Assembly (NCBI GenBank): GCA_020630675.1
Contig: JAHDIR010000001.1
Location: 1-64,000, forward strand
Length of the DNA: 64,000 nt
Source of the DNA: Bdellovibrionales bacterium
Lineage (GTDB): Bacteria; Bdellovibrionota; Bdellovibrionia; Bdellovibrionales; UBA1609
Direction: 5' to 3'
The translations under genes were made by a program, and so were the position numbers. Position 1 is the first letter of the stretch; each line of letters begins with the position of its first letter. The notes under the pieces were generated by a model. It saw only the letters and a list, made by a program, of their open reading frames with translations, was not told the origin of the DNA and did not search any database. Shown here in pieces: positions 39,578-49,766 of this stretch.

Positions 39578-40054
39578 TCAATAAAAATCAGAAGGAATTA
39601 AGCCTTGTTCGATATCAATTTGGCTATAATAAAGGAGCTGTAAGATCTGCCACTCCTCAAAGTGACCAGAAGAGACTTCTACTGTGATATTTTGTTGAGG
39701 ATGACGTGAAGTGGCCTCAGAAAACAGAGTTGATGTTGCGCCGTTTGAGTAAAAATTAAAAAGTTGTAAAAATTGGTCAGGACTTGAAATAGAGGTGAGT
39801 AAAGATTTCAACTGAAAAGACCTGATATTTGCGTCGTTGAGGGAGTCTTTAGCTAGGACAACTGAAGAATCAATAGATATAAATAGGCCATTTTTACAAG
39901 TTAAGGTGCCTGTGCCAAGAAAGTCAGGTCCGGGGCTAGATAGCCGAGTATAGTTTACTTGTAAAGTGCAGCTTAAATCAGAAGCGGCTAGGCCAGCTTG
40001 AGGCAGAAGTGAAGAAAAAACAAAAAAAAGTGAAAAAAATAAAGTCGCTTTCAT
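39578..40054 (-). CDS. Small secreted protein, paralogue of 38977-39468
   Basis: Signal peptide; LSCTLQVNYTRLSSPGPDFLGTGTLTCKNGLFISIDSSVVLAKDSL. Confidence 0.7.
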   Translation of the reverse strand: MKATLFFSLFFVFSSLLPQAGLAASDLSCTLQVNYTRLSSPGPDFLGTGTLTCKNGLFISIDSSVVLAKDSLNDANIRSFQLKSLLTSISSPDQFLQLFNFYSNGATSTLFSEATSRHPQQNITVEVSSGHFEEWQILQLLYYSQIDIEQGLIPSDFY

Positions 40055-40096
40055 GACTGCAACATAAATTAAGTTGTGATCAATTCCAAAGCCTTT

Positions 40097-40648
40097 TTAG
40101 GATTTCCACTTAATGGAGCAGCCCATTGAAGAGCGGGGAGCAAAAGGCAGCTTTTTTTTGTGGATCTCGCTTTCGATAGCTATTTTAAGGTCTTCCCTTT
40201 GAACGGCATTAGGGTCTCTCCAAGAGTCGTCCAATTGTCCGCGATAAAATAATTTTTTTTCAGAGTTGAAGGCAAAAATATCTGGGGTACAAACGGCTCC
40301 GAAGTCTTTAGCCATACTTTGATCTTCATCGTAAAGGTAAGGGAAATCATAGTTTTTTTCTGCCCAAGTTTTTTTTATATTTTCAAAAGAGTCTTCGGGA
40401 TAATCATTAGGGTCATTTGAGCAAACGGCAACAAAGGCAATGTTTTTACTTTTTAAAGTTTTATATAACTGAATCATTCGATCTTCAATGGCCTTAACAT
40501 AAGGGCAATGGTTACAAATAAAGAAAAAAACTGTTACTTCATAATTAGTAAAGTCTGAGTGGCCATAAGATTTGCCATCAACAGCCGGGCGTTGAAAGTT
40601 GGGAAGGCTGAAGCTGGAATCATTTGCCGGACTATAAAGTAATGCCAT
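40097..40648 (-). CDS. Thioredoxin-like/AhpC-TSA family protein
   Basis: VTVFFFICNHCPYVKAIEDRMIQLYKTLKSKNIAFVAVCSNDPNDYPEDS...VCTPDIFAFN. Confidence 0.85.
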   Translation of the reverse strand: MALLYSPANDSSFSLPNFQRPAVDGKSYGHSDFTNYEVTVFFFICNHCPYVKAIEDRMIQLYKTLKSKNIAFVAVCSNDPNDYPEDSFENIKKTWAEKNYDFPYLYDEDQSMAKDFGAVCTPDIFAFNSEKKLFYRGQLDDSWRDPNAVQREDLKIAIESEIHKKKLPFAPRSSMGCSIKWKS

Positions 40649-41371
40649 TTACAAATCTCTCCAAGAAATAGTTTGAGTGCCAGTCACCAAATCACCTTGG
40701 TCGGTGACCTCAATAAAAGTGTCAGTGATCCAAGGGTTTGAGTTAAGAGCTTCTAACAGCCTGTCTCTTTGGTCTTCAGAAATTTTAGCTTGCGAACTTG
40801 ATCGAATGGCTTGGTCTAAATTGTTTTTAAAAAGGCTTAAAAAGTCATTCCATTGCTTTTCACTTAGGCTTTCTTTGTCATTTAAAAAATGACTCAAGTA
40901 AGAAGAGGTGTCTATTTCTTTCGGGGAGGAGTGAATGTTAAAGCCAAGGCCAATAAGCATTAATTTATCATGGCCTTGTTCGATAGTTTCGATCAATAGC
41001 CCAGCGACCTTTTTATCCTTAATAAAAAGGTCGTTGGGGGCTTTAAGGCTCCAGGCCAAATTACCCCAACTTTTTTGACAAGCATCAAATAAAGCAAGCC
41101 CAACTAAAGCTGGAAAGAAATGTTGGGCTTGGAAATCAATTTTATAAACCCAGGAGCTTAATAACGAGTTGTTTTTTTCAGGGTTTGACCAGCTGTTTGA
41201 GCCTCGCCCTCGGCCCTGAGTTTGAGAATTCGTGATAAATAATTTGAAGTCTTCAAAGCTTTCAGTTTCTTGTTTAGCAACTTGGTTGGTACTGGTGGTT
41301 TGGTCTTTAAACCAATGTCGAAATTGATGAGACTTTGCCCATGCAACGGTTGTACTAGAGATAGAAAGCAT
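40649..41371 (-). CDS. birA: Biotin-[acetyl-CoA-carboxylase] ligase
   Basis: TQGRGRGSNSWSNPEKNNSLLSSW; LAWSLKAPNDLFIKDKKVAGLLIET; start trimmed to MLSISSTTV. Confidence 0.88.
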   Translation of the reverse strand: MLSISSTTVAWAKSHQFRHWFKDQTTSTNQVAKQETESFEDFKLFITNSQTQGRGRGSNSWSNPEKNNSLLSSWVYKIDFQAQHFFPALVGLALFDACQKSWGNLAWSLKAPNDLFIKDKKVAGLLIETIEQGHDKLMLIGLGFNIHSSPKEIDTSSYLSHFLNDKESLSEKQWNDFLSLFKNNLDQAIRSSSQAKISEDQRDRLLEALNSNPWITDTFIEVTDQGDLVTGTQTISWRDL

Positions 41372-41375
41372 TTTT

Positions 41376-42200
41376 TTAGTTCTCCCAGTTAAAAAGTAAG
41401 CTAAAGTCAGCACAGGGAGTGGAGTGAGTGAGAGCTCCTATGCTGATATAGTCTAAACCCAGTTCAGCAACTTCTTTGACTCTTTGGAGGGTCATGTTAC
41501 CGCTGGCTTCTGTTTTTATAGTTTGCGGAATAATCTCTAGAGCTATGGCCATGTCTTTATTGCTCATATTGTCTAGCATAATTTGTTGAATATCAAATTG
41601 GCAGGCGGCTTTGACCTCATCTAAGTTTTTGACTTCTACTTGAATAAAACCCGTATTTTTTTCAATACACTTTTTAAGAGCAAGTTCAATAGATCCAGCC
41701 ATAACAATATGATTTTCTTTGATTAAAATTTTATCGGAAAGACTCATGCGGTGGTTTTTTCCACCTCCGTCAGACACTGCTTTTTTTTCGAGTTGTCGAT
41801 AGCCAGGAGTGGTTTTACGTGTGTCAAGAATTTGGCAAGAGGTGTGTTTCACTTCGTTGACAAAGCAATGAGTAAAGCTGGCTATGCCTGAAAGACGACC
41901 TAAAAAGTTAAGAGCAATTCTTTCGGCTTTTAAAACAGGTATTAAGTTTCCAGATAAGGTGGCAACCGTTTGTCGATTGAGGATATAGTCACTATCCTTA
42001 AAAAACCAATCTATTTTGCATTCAGGGGCAATCTTTTCCATGGTGAGTTGAAAGCAATCTTTACCGGATAAAACCAGATCTTCTTTGGCAATTAAATGGG
42101 CGACTCCCTTTTTTTCAGTCATATTTAAACAAGAGGTTGTTAAGTCCCCTTCTGGAATATCTTCTTGAATGGCTAAATTTAAAAGTGGGTAGAAGTTCAA
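41376..42200 (-). CDS. nadC: Nicotinate-nucleotide pyrophosphorylase (carboxylating)
   Basis: EDIPEGDLTTSCL; AERIALNFLGRLSGIAS; ILDTRKTTPGYRQLEKKAVSDGGGKNHRMSLSDKILIKENH. Confidence 0.96.
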   Translation of the reverse strand: MNFYPLLNLAIQEDIPEGDLTTSCLNMTEKKGVAHLIAKEDLVLSGKDCFQLTMEKIAPECKIDWFFKDSDYILNRQTVATLSGNLIPVLKAERIALNFLGRLSGIASFTHCFVNEVKHTSCQILDTRKTTPGYRQLEKKAVSDGGGKNHRMSLSDKILIKENHIVMAGSIELALKKCIEKNTGFIQVEVKNLDEVKAACQFDIQQIMLDNMSNKDMAIALEIIPQTIKTEASGNMTLQRVKEVAELGLDYISIGALTHSTPCADFSLLFNWEN

Positions 42201-42203
42201 AGC

Positions 42204-43223
42204 TTAAAGAGCTCCCGGTTTATTACTATCAATGAGCCTCTTGATTTCTCTTTCGATCATTTGTGTGGCAATTTCGGGAACCACCTTCCAAACGGCCTCC
42301 TCAATTAGGCTACGAGCTTCTTGCCTAATAATATGTTCAACTTGCTCTTGAGTTAAGGTCGGGGGCTCAGGAGACTTTGGCGGAGCTGGTTCAACAGCCA
42401 TTTGTGGTGATGGCTTCATAGAAGGGTCATTTTCAGCAAGATGAATCAGTGGTGTTTTTTGCTCTTTCACTTTTGACTCTAAAATTTGTTCACTCACTAC
42501 GGTGTCAATTTTAGTTTTTATTTCATCAAAAGGCATTTCATCGTCGGGTGCATCTAAGTCAGGAGATAAAAAGTTGTCGGTTTGGCTGTGCTCAGATAAA
42601 GGTCGGCTGATCCAAGCCGGGTCAGTTTCATCATCGTCATCTATGATATCATTGCTGATATCTTGTAGGCTTTTCATCGAGCTGGTTTTTAGTTTGATAT
42701 CTAAGTTGACCTCTTCAAAATCTTCGTGAGTGGATGTTTTTGACAAAGGGGGTGTGTCTTGTTCAGCAAGGTTCAATTTATCTGGTTCTGGTAAGGTCGG
42801 TTCCTCTTTGGGAACATCTGGCATTTGTAAAAAACTAGAGAGCTTTTGTGTTTGAGTTTTAGGAACAAGCTCTTGAATGATAGTTCTAAGATTTTCTATT
42901 TCAAAAGGTTTTTCAATATGAGCTGTAGCTAGTGAGGCTTGAAATTTATCTTGGTCTAAAGTTAAAAAGCTACTCCACATTAAAACAATATGTGTATTGG
43001 CAAACTCAGGAAGTTGTTTGATTTCACAAGCAACATCATAGCCACTTTTTTTTTGTAGAAGAATGTCTATAAAAATAATATCTGGTTTAGATTTTTTGGC
43101 TACAGGAACAACATCTTCGCCAGAGTGAACGGCAAGAACTTCAACGGCATAATCTTGTAAGGCCAGTTGAAAAACTTTTTTTATGGTGCTGCTTTCATCG
43201 GCAAGAAGTACTTTAAGAGACAT
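42204..43223 (-). CDS. Response-regulator receiver protein with long disordered linker and conserved C-terminal helix
   Basis: VLLADESSTIKKVFQLAL...DIIFIDILLQKKSGYDV...; C-terminus EEAVWKVVPEIATQMIEREIKRLI. Confidence 0.8.
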   Translation of the reverse strand: MSLKVLLADESSTIKKVFQLALQDYAVEVLAVHSGEDVVPVAKKSKPDIIFIDILLQKKSGYDVACEIKQLPEFANTHIVLMWSSFLTLDQDKFQASLATAHIEKPFEIENLRTIIQELVPKTQTQKLSSFLQMPDVPKEEPTLPEPDKLNLAEQDTPPLSKTSTHEDFEEVNLDIKLKTSSMKSLQDISNDIIDDDDETDPAWISRPLSEHSQTDNFLSPDLDAPDDEMPFDEIKTKIDTVVSEQILESKVKEQKTPLIHLAENDPSMKPSPQMAVEPAPPKSPEPPTLTQEQVEHIIRQEARSLIEEAVWKVVPEIATQMIEREIKRLIDSNKPGAL

Positions 43224-43294
43224 AAAATTAAACTAACGGCTTACTGTGTTGCGAGTCAAGAAAAAGACTTTAAGTCACTAATTAAACAATAGAA

Positions 43295-43698
43295 TTAAGA
43301 AGATGTAATGGCGGTCAACCACTCTTCAGTGGGCAAGATTAATTTTCTTTTTTTCATGTCAAACAAGCCATAGGTGATAAGAGCTGTACAGGCAATTTCA
43401 TCTGTTGAGTTTATGCGAATAAATTGCTCCAGTGTTCCCACCTTACCTTCATAACTTTTAGCTTGAGTTTCAACGGTAATTTTATCTCGAGCTTTTAATT
43501 CCTTTTGATACTTAATGTTTGTAGACAAAATGATGGGGCACTGGCCAAGCTCTTGTATGCGTTTTAGGGAGTAATTGTTTTCGGTCACCAATTCCCACCG
43601 GGCTTGTTCGAGTATTTTAACGTAATTGGCGTTATTTACATGGCCTAAAAAATCAAGGTCTGTTTCTTGTATGGTGTAAAAAAATTTGTGTGTATTCA
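43295..43698 (-). CDS. Acyl-CoA thioesterase (4HBT hot-dog family)
   Basis: FYTIQETDLDFLGHVNNANYVKILEQARWELV; start trimmed to MNTHKFF. Confidence 0.85.
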
Positions 43699-44016
43699 TA
43701 ATTAAAAGCTTTAACGAGTTTTCTTTGAAAAAAGTACTCACAATTAATCTTAGACAAGGAGCGTAATTTTTTTTGGTATTAGTTTTATCTATAGGCCTCA
43801 TCAAAATTATTAAATTAAAACTAAAGACTTTACAGGTGATTTTAATTTTATTCCCGGCATTAAAATCATCGTGCTAAGAGTCATTCAAATAATTAAATGG
43901 GTAAAGTACGACCAAATTGTGAAGTGGATGTTGGTTATTTTGGCTTACGATTCCAGTTATTTTTATCTTTTAAAAGTAAAAGACAATTAAAATCAAAACC
44001 TTTAGGAGGGTTAATT

Positions 44017-45147
44017 ATGAAAAAAAGTACACTATTAACTATGGTGGCAACTGTTGCTCTTAGCGTCAATGCTTTAGCATTATCTAGTTTTACACAATCA
44101 AGTCAAGATTCTGTAGGTTCAGTTTCAGGGGAAGTATTGGGTGCATCTGACTACTTGGGTAAATCAATGCAACAAATTTTTGCTGAATCTGGAAGTAACT
44201 ACAGCGGGGAACTCGTTAACGGTTCTGTGGCACTATCAGGGACAGTCTCTGCAGTATCTGTAGGCGGATCAACAGTGAACAGCTCTAACCAAAGCGAAGA
44301 CTTTCAAGTGTCTGGTCTAAATGGATCAATTACATTTGTATTTGAAGGGTCTTTTGCCGCATCTACCGACGTGAAAGAAGCTTTTGCTCCAAGTGTTCAA
44401 CAAAGTAACCAATCTGTGTTTGATGGCTCTGCTGGTAAAGCCTCTGCAGCCAGTGTAGGTTCAGAAGTGGCTGATGCTTCAGGTGAAGTTTCTGGAACTT
44501 ACTCTGACAGCGCATCAAGTTCTGCTGAGCTTTTATATGACAGCGCTAAAAGCATTTCTCAAGTGGTTGTAGACCTTTCTGAGCAAGGTATTAAAGTTTC
44601 TGTGAATGGAGTTCAAAGCACTTATGGATGGTCTAAAGGCGACGCCTTAGATGCTTCTAAAGCTGTTGGTTACTCTGCTGTCAGCAAAGATTTAGACGGT
44701 AAAGGAAACGTATCTGCTCAAAGTCAAAAAGCTTCACAAGCTCCTTGGGAAGTCATTCAAAGTGTAACGAATAGCCTTGTTAATTCTGCTGAGTCTGCGT
44801 CTGCTAGTTTAACTGGATCTGTTGACCAGTCGTCTCAGATTTCTTTGGCGCAAGACTCTACCGATGTAAATAACAGTGTTGTAACAGCATCATTAGTTCA
44901 GGTTTCAGAAGGTGCGTACACGTCTTTAAGACTTGTTATTTGGGACACTTCTGTACAAGGTTCAAGCGAAGCTGTCGATTCTGAGCAAGGCTTTAATTCA
45001 ACGAACTCGGCTGAATCATCACGAGTTGTAGCTGATATTCCATTAGCTGTATCAATGGGAGGAGTTGCTAGCGTAAACGGTGTTAGCGCCGGGTCAGCTG
45101 AAGTTGCAGCTGGTGGAACTCTTGGTGTTAAGCAGAGCGGGAAATAA
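44017..45147 (+). CDS. Serine-rich secreted protein of unknown function
   Basis: Strong RBS aggaggg; signal MKKSTLLTMVATVALSVNALA; very Ser/Val/Ala/Gly-rich, no Cys. Confidence 0.8.
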   Translation: MKKSTLLTMVATVALSVNALALSSFTQSSQDSVGSVSGEVLGASDYLGKSMQQIFAESGSNYSGELVNGSVALSGTVSAVSVGGSTVNSSNQSEDFQVSGLNGSITFVFEGSFAASTDVKEAFAPSVQQSNQSVFDGSAGKASAASVGSEVADASGEVSGTYSDSASSSAELLYDSAKSISQVVVDLSEQGIKVSVNGVQSTYGWSKGDALDASKAVGYSAVSKDLDGKGNVSAQSQKASQAPWEVIQSVTNSLVNSAESASASLTGSVDQSSQISLAQDSTDVNNSVVTASLVQVSEGAYTSLRLVIWDTSVQGSSEAVDSEQGFNSTNSAESSRVVADIPLAVSMGGVASVNGVSAGSAEVAAGGTLGVKQSGK

Positions 45148-45160
45148 TTATTTATGACTA

Positions 45161-45198
45161 ATAAGAAAGCTAGATGAAACTAGCTTTCTTATTTTTTT
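45161..45198 (+). terminator. Intrinsic terminator
   Basis: ataagaaagctag-atgaaa-ctagctttcttat followed by T-run. Confidence 0.85.
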
Positions 45199-45299
45199 AA
45201 AGGTTTAAATTGATTATGTTTAAACTTTTAAAAAAATAAAAACATCATCTCGAATTTTCAAAACAGTTTTTTATCCATTCTATAGCCCAAGGGGGGAAT

Positions 45300-46820
45300 A
45301 TGTTTCTCAAAGCCTTTGTTTTAACAGTTATCTGCTCGTTATCCGTGAGTCTTATGGCTGAAAAAGAAGATTATTTTACCTGTGGAAAAATTAAAAGAGA
45401 AGATAAGGCCGATAAGCTAAGTCAAAGTTGCTTGGAAAAAGCCACTCCTGAGGCGAGATATAAATCTGAATTCATGATGCACAAACTCTTACTACAAGTG
45501 CAAAAAATTGAAGCTGAAATTGGACCTCAGAGTGTTTTTTTTGTAGCCCGAGCTGGTGAGTCTTTGGCTGGGTTCACTCAGTTACGTTCTCATAATGAGC
45601 AAGGGGCACCTATTTATTTGGATGAAGTTTTTAACTACGGAAAAAGTCTTATTCCGCAAAATATGCCCTACAGGTTACGCTTTGAACCAAATGATTACGA
45701 TCTCTTTATTCGGGAGAGTGATGGAGTATTTAATCTAAATCACGCGGCTCAAATGAATGAAATTCGCAAAAAAATTGTCAAAAAATATGCCGACCCCTTA
45801 CGTCCCAATTTAGTCTACTCTCATGCTGGAATATTATTTAAAACAGAATTGGGTTGGAACATATTGCATGAACTCATGCCTTGTAACCAAACTCAAAAAG
45901 CTTATGTATATAGTGAGTCGGCAATTCCTTATTTATCTCGATTTTTTCTCGACGAACCAAGTGCTTACAAAGCATTGATCATTCCTTTGAAAAAGGATTT
46001 ACAGAAGCGGCTTTTGCATATTGTTAATGCCAAGCATAAGCGCTTTTTAATGAGTCGAAGCCCTGTTTATCGAGCGATGGCGAACCCTTGGAAAGTCAAC
46101 GACCACAATTCGAACTCTTTCATTTTAGAGGTGATTGAAGCGGCGTTACTGCCAATTGAGCAGTTTGATCAGTTGTATGCCAGCTTCAAGGCAAAAGAGA
46201 ATGCTTACCAAGGTTATTTAGATAGCTTTAAAATCAATGGTAAAGATTTAACAACTCAGCAAAAAGATGACATTGAAAAATTGCCCGGTTACAAGCAAGT
46301 GTGTCGTTACGATCTTGATCAAAGAAAGGTGCTGGTGCAAAATTACATCGATCGTGGCTTTCAGCCCTCAAAAGTTGTTCTTAACTGGCAGTCTACTAAG
46401 GGCCAATTTTGGACCAAAATAAAAATGAACTTTGTTTCGGCGCACCCCGTACCTGAGCATATACAACCCAATTTAAAAGATTACAAAAATCACTTGATGA
46501 TTGGGGTCGGGGAGGCTGTCACGGTTGATTCTATATGGAATTACATATTGAATCAAAATTTACAGCACCCTCAAGCTAACCCTGACTTATTTGAAGTTTC
46601 TGAATTAACTTTTCAAGACATGAAGAATTATGAGAACGAGCTTCGTAAAAATATTGATTTTTATAAAGGAAAATATACAAAAGACTCAAGTTATGTTGGT
46701 GGCATTCGGTTCACTGGTCTGAGCCAAAAGCAAAAAGAAATTGAACATGAGCATTTAACTGAAGTCATTCATAATATGGACCCTGTAGAGATTAGAAGAA
46801 AAAAGCTAGAAATTAATTAA
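45300..46820 (+). CDS. Secreted protein of unknown function
   Basis: 506 aa ORF, signal peptide MFLKAFVLTVICSLSVSLMAE. Confidence 0.75.
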   Translation: MFLKAFVLTVICSLSVSLMAEKEDYFTCGKIKREDKADKLSQSCLEKATPEARYKSEFMMHKLLLQVQKIEAEIGPQSVFFVARAGESLAGFTQLRSHNEQGAPIYLDEVFNYGKSLIPQNMPYRLRFEPNDYDLFIRESDGVFNLNHAAQMNEIRKKIVKKYADPLRPNLVYSHAGILFKTELGWNILHELMPCNQTQKAYVYSESAIPYLSRFFLDEPSAYKALIIPLKKDLQKRLLHIVNAKHKRFLMSRSPVYRAMANPWKVNDHNSNSFILEVIEAALLPIEQFDQLYASFKAKENAYQGYLDSFKINGKDLTTQQKDDIEKLPGYKQVCRYDLDQRKVLVQNYIDRGFQPSKVVLNWQSTKGQFWTKIKMNFVSAHPVPEHIQPNLKDYKNHLMIGVGEAVTVDSIWNYILNQNLQHPQANPDLFEVSELTFQDMKNYENELRKNIDFYKGKYTKDSSYVGGIRFTGLSQKQKEIEHEHLTEVIHNMDPVEIRRKKLEIN

Positions 46821-46846
46821 TTTTTTTTGAAAATTTAAGTTGGCCA

Positions 46847-47638
46847 TTGGTTTCTGGCTGTCGTAAAGTGGTCGATGTGAAAGCCCCTTTATCTGTTTGT
46901 ATCATCTGTAAAAATGAAGCCTTAACCATCGAAAGATGCTTGCAGTCAGTACTTTGGGCGGATGAAATAGTCGTCTTAGACTCTGGCAGCACCGATGATA
47001 CTGTTGCTCTTGCAAAAAAATATACGCCCGCTGTTTATTTTAATGAGTGGCCGGGCTTTGGTTTGCAAAGACAAAAAGCAGCCAGCTTGGCCAAGCATGA
47101 TTGGATACTAACTCTTGACTGTGATGAAGTGATTCCTGAAAAACTAAGAAAAGAAATTGGTCAGCATTTTTCACAAAACAAACCTTTAAAGCATCAAGTG
47201 TTTCGCCTCAATCGCCTCACTCAATTTTGTGGCCGTTTTATTAAATATAGTGGCTGGTCTCCTGACCGTATTGTTCGAATTTATAATAAGCAGCATACCA
47301 ATTACAATTCACTTTTAGTTCATGAATTTGTTTCTGAGCAAGAGTGTGAGGTGATTGATTTAACCGCTAAATTTCATCATTTTAATGTAGATAGTTGGCA
47401 GCAATACACGGCAACATTAGACCGTTACGCCCAGGACTGGGCCTTGGATCGAAGTCTTAAAAATAAAAAAGTGAATTATTTAAGTGCCAGTAGCCGCGCT
47501 TTATTTGCTTTTATTCGCCATTATTTTCTTAAAATGGGCTTTTTAGACGGCAAGGCTGGTTTTTTAATAGCTTGGGGGCAAGTGGCTTATACTTTTAAGA
47601 AATATCAATTTTTAATTCAAAAAAATAAACAAAAATAA
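46847..47638 (+). CDS. Family 2 glycosyltransferase (WaaE/KdtX-like); exact start uncertain
   Basis: LSVCIICKNEALTIERCLQSVLWADEIVVLDSGSTDDTVALAKKY...WILTLDCDEVI. Confidence 0.88.
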   Translation: MVSGCRKVVDVKAPLSVCIICKNEALTIERCLQSVLWADEIVVLDSGSTDDTVALAKKYTPAVYFNEWPGFGLQRQKAASLAKHDWILTLDCDEVIPEKLRKEIGQHFSQNKPLKHQVFRLNRLTQFCGRFIKYSGWSPDRIVRIYNKQHTNYNSLLVHEFVSEQECEVIDLTAKFHHFNVDSWQQYTATLDRYAQDWALDRSLKNKKVNYLSASSRALFAFIRHYFLKMGFLDGKAGFLIAWGQVAYTFKKYQFLIQKNKQK

Positions 47639-47703
47639 GAAAATAATTTTTGATCTGTACAATCACCAGTGACCTTCTTTGTGGTTTAGGTTATAAAAGT
47701 GCT

Positions 47704-48519
47704 ATGAAAGCTTCTGTTATTATTTCTACTTATAACTCGCCGGAGTGGCTAAAAAAGACTTTATGGGGCTTTTTGGCACAAACGGAATTAGACTTTGAAG
47801 TGGTGATTGCTGATGATGGCTCTAAGCCCGATACAAAAGAGTTAATTCATCAATTTTCCAATCAGTTTAAATACCCCATCACTCATGTATGGCACGAAGA
47901 TAATGGTTTCCAAAAAACGATTATTTTAAATAAAGCCATTCAACAAACTCAATCAGAATATCTAATTTTTACTGATGGTGATTGTGTTCCTCGTTGTGAT
48001 TTTATTGCTAAGCATATGGAGTTCAGAGAAAAAGGTTATTTTCTTTCAGGTGGATATTACAAATTACCAATGAAAATAAGCCAAGATATTGGTCAGCAAG
48101 ATATACAAGAGCAAAAGTGCTTTAATCTTGCTTGGCTATGGAGCCAAGGTTTAAATAAGTCTTTAAAAAATTTAAAGTTAGTTGCCACTAAATGGAACAA
48201 AGAGGCGCTTTTTAATACGATGACAACCACAAAAGCCTCTTGGAATGGGCACAATGCTTCTGGTTGGAAAAAAGATATACTTCACGTCAATGGCTTTGAT
48301 GAAAGAATGGAGTATGGTGCTGAAGATCGTGAAATGGGTGATCGTTTATGGAATTATGGTATAAAGTCTAAGCGCATCCGCTTCAGTGCTATATGTATTC
48401 ACCTGGATCATGCTCGTGGGTATGTTAATAAAGAAGCCTTAGATAAAAACCGAAAAATATGGAATGAAACCAAGCGAACAAAAAAAATAAAAACTCCGTT
48501 TGGCATTGTTAAATCATAG
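47704..48519 (+). CDS. Family 2 glycosyltransferase
   Basis: MKASVIISTYNSPEWLKKTLWGFLAQTELDFEVVIADDGS...FTDGDCVPR...GFDERMEYGAEDREMGDRL. Confidence 0.9.
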   Translation: MKASVIISTYNSPEWLKKTLWGFLAQTELDFEVVIADDGSKPDTKELIHQFSNQFKYPITHVWHEDNGFQKTIILNKAIQQTQSEYLIFTDGDCVPRCDFIAKHMEFREKGYFLSGGYYKLPMKISQDIGQQDIQEQKCFNLAWLWSQGLNKSLKNLKLVATKWNKEALFNTMTTTKASWNGHNASGWKKDILHVNGFDERMEYGAEDREMGDRLWNYGIKSKRIRFSAICIHLDHARGYVNKEALDKNRKIWNETKRTKKIKTPFGIVKS

Positions 48520-48533
48520 TGTGAATTTTATAT

Positions 48534-48567
48534 AAAAAAAGAGCAATACATGTATTGCTCTTTTTTT
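48534..48567. terminator. Bidirectional intrinsic terminator (perfect palindrome)
   Basis: AAAAAAAGAGCAATACATGTATTGCTCTTTTTTT. Confidence 0.9.
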
Positions 48568-48586
48568 ATTAATTGAAATTTTTAAA

Positions 48587-49450
48587 TTATTTTTTTTGTA
48601 CAAAAGCTCTGATAGCTTGCCACATTTGTGAAGAGCCAAAAATATCATTATGTTCAAAACCATCTATTGTCACAAAATTAACAGAATGACCATTATCTAA
48701 GCCTTCAAAGAGTTTTTGGCCAAATTCGTAAGGAATTACTTTATCTTTATTGCCATGAAAAATAAGTCCTGGAGTCGTTATACCGGCTAAAGCACTATCT
48801 GATTCATAGGAATTGGCATTAATCCATTCGGCAGGAACTTTATCAGCAAGAGAACTAAAATGGTGCTTAATAAGCTCACTGACATTATTCCATGGACTTG
48901 TTAAAATAAATCGACGTATAGACCCTTCATATTCTTGTACAGCTTGACTGGCAACTCCGGCTCCTAGAGATCTTCCCCATAATACAATATCTGTACTTAA
49001 ATTTTGTTCGGCCCAAGAAATGGCCTCTCCAACACTAGACGTCAGGCTTAACATGGTTGGCTGCCCTGTGCTTTTTCCGTAAGAAGGGTAATCAATCACT
49101 AAGATATTGGCATTAAACGAGTTAAAGACCTCCATGAATCCCGACTTGTATAAACTGCCGATGTTGGTCGCATTTCCATGTAAGTAAATAAGAGTGGGAA
49201 GGTCGCGGCCTTTACTTTGAGCCCATCCATGAACTCGAAGGTCTTGTTCCCCATCATTAAACTCAAGGTAGACATCTTCGTAATTTGTGTCTGTAGTTGC
49301 TGGCACTTCTGTTTTGTTTGCAGCTTTAAAAGCATAAAGATTATTGTTGGCAAAGTCAGTGAGATCTCCTCCACAGCTGGTCATTATAAGAGAAGTTAAT
49401 AATAGGGTGATAACCTTGGTGATATTTTTATTTAAAATGTTGTTTATCAT
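48587..49450 (-). CDS. Alpha/beta hydrolase lipoprotein
   Basis: Lipobox LIMTSCGGD; LIYLHGNATNIGSL...VLWGRSLGAGVASQ...PGLIFHGNKDKVIPYEFGQ...GFEHNDIF. Confidence 0.88.
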   Translation of the reverse strand: MINNILNKNITKVITLLLTSLIMTSCGGDLTDFANNNLYAFKAANKTEVPATTDTNYEDVYLEFNDGEQDLRVHGWAQSKGRDLPTLIYLHGNATNIGSLYKSGFMEVFNSFNANILVIDYPSYGKSTGQPTMLSLTSSVGEAISWAEQNLSTDIVLWGRSLGAGVASQAVQEYEGSIRRFILTSPWNNVSELIKHHFSSLADKVPAEWINANSYESDSALAGITTPGLIFHGNKDKVIPYEFGQKLFEGLDNGHSVNFVTIDGFEHNDIFGSSQMWQAIRAFVQKK

Positions 49451-49766
49451 ATGTCCTCCGGTCTTTGTTGCATCCTTGCTTAAGACCTTTCGGGGGGTAA
49501 ATAGAGTTTCTGTAGGGGCAGAAGCTCTACTGATGCTGGGTTTAATAGGTTTAACTGGGCTGATCCAATTGAGGGTTTATGGTAATAATAAAAAAAACAG
49601 GTACCTAGGTTAAGCTTTAAAGCCTTTGTTTTATGAAAAAAATGTCTAAATTTTTTACGAAATTAGCCTTTGATCGTGGAGATACAGTACTTTGGTAAAG
49701 AGAATAGTTTTGTGAATGCAGCGACTTCTTTTGACTCATTTAGGCTTTATGGCTTAACTTAATCAA

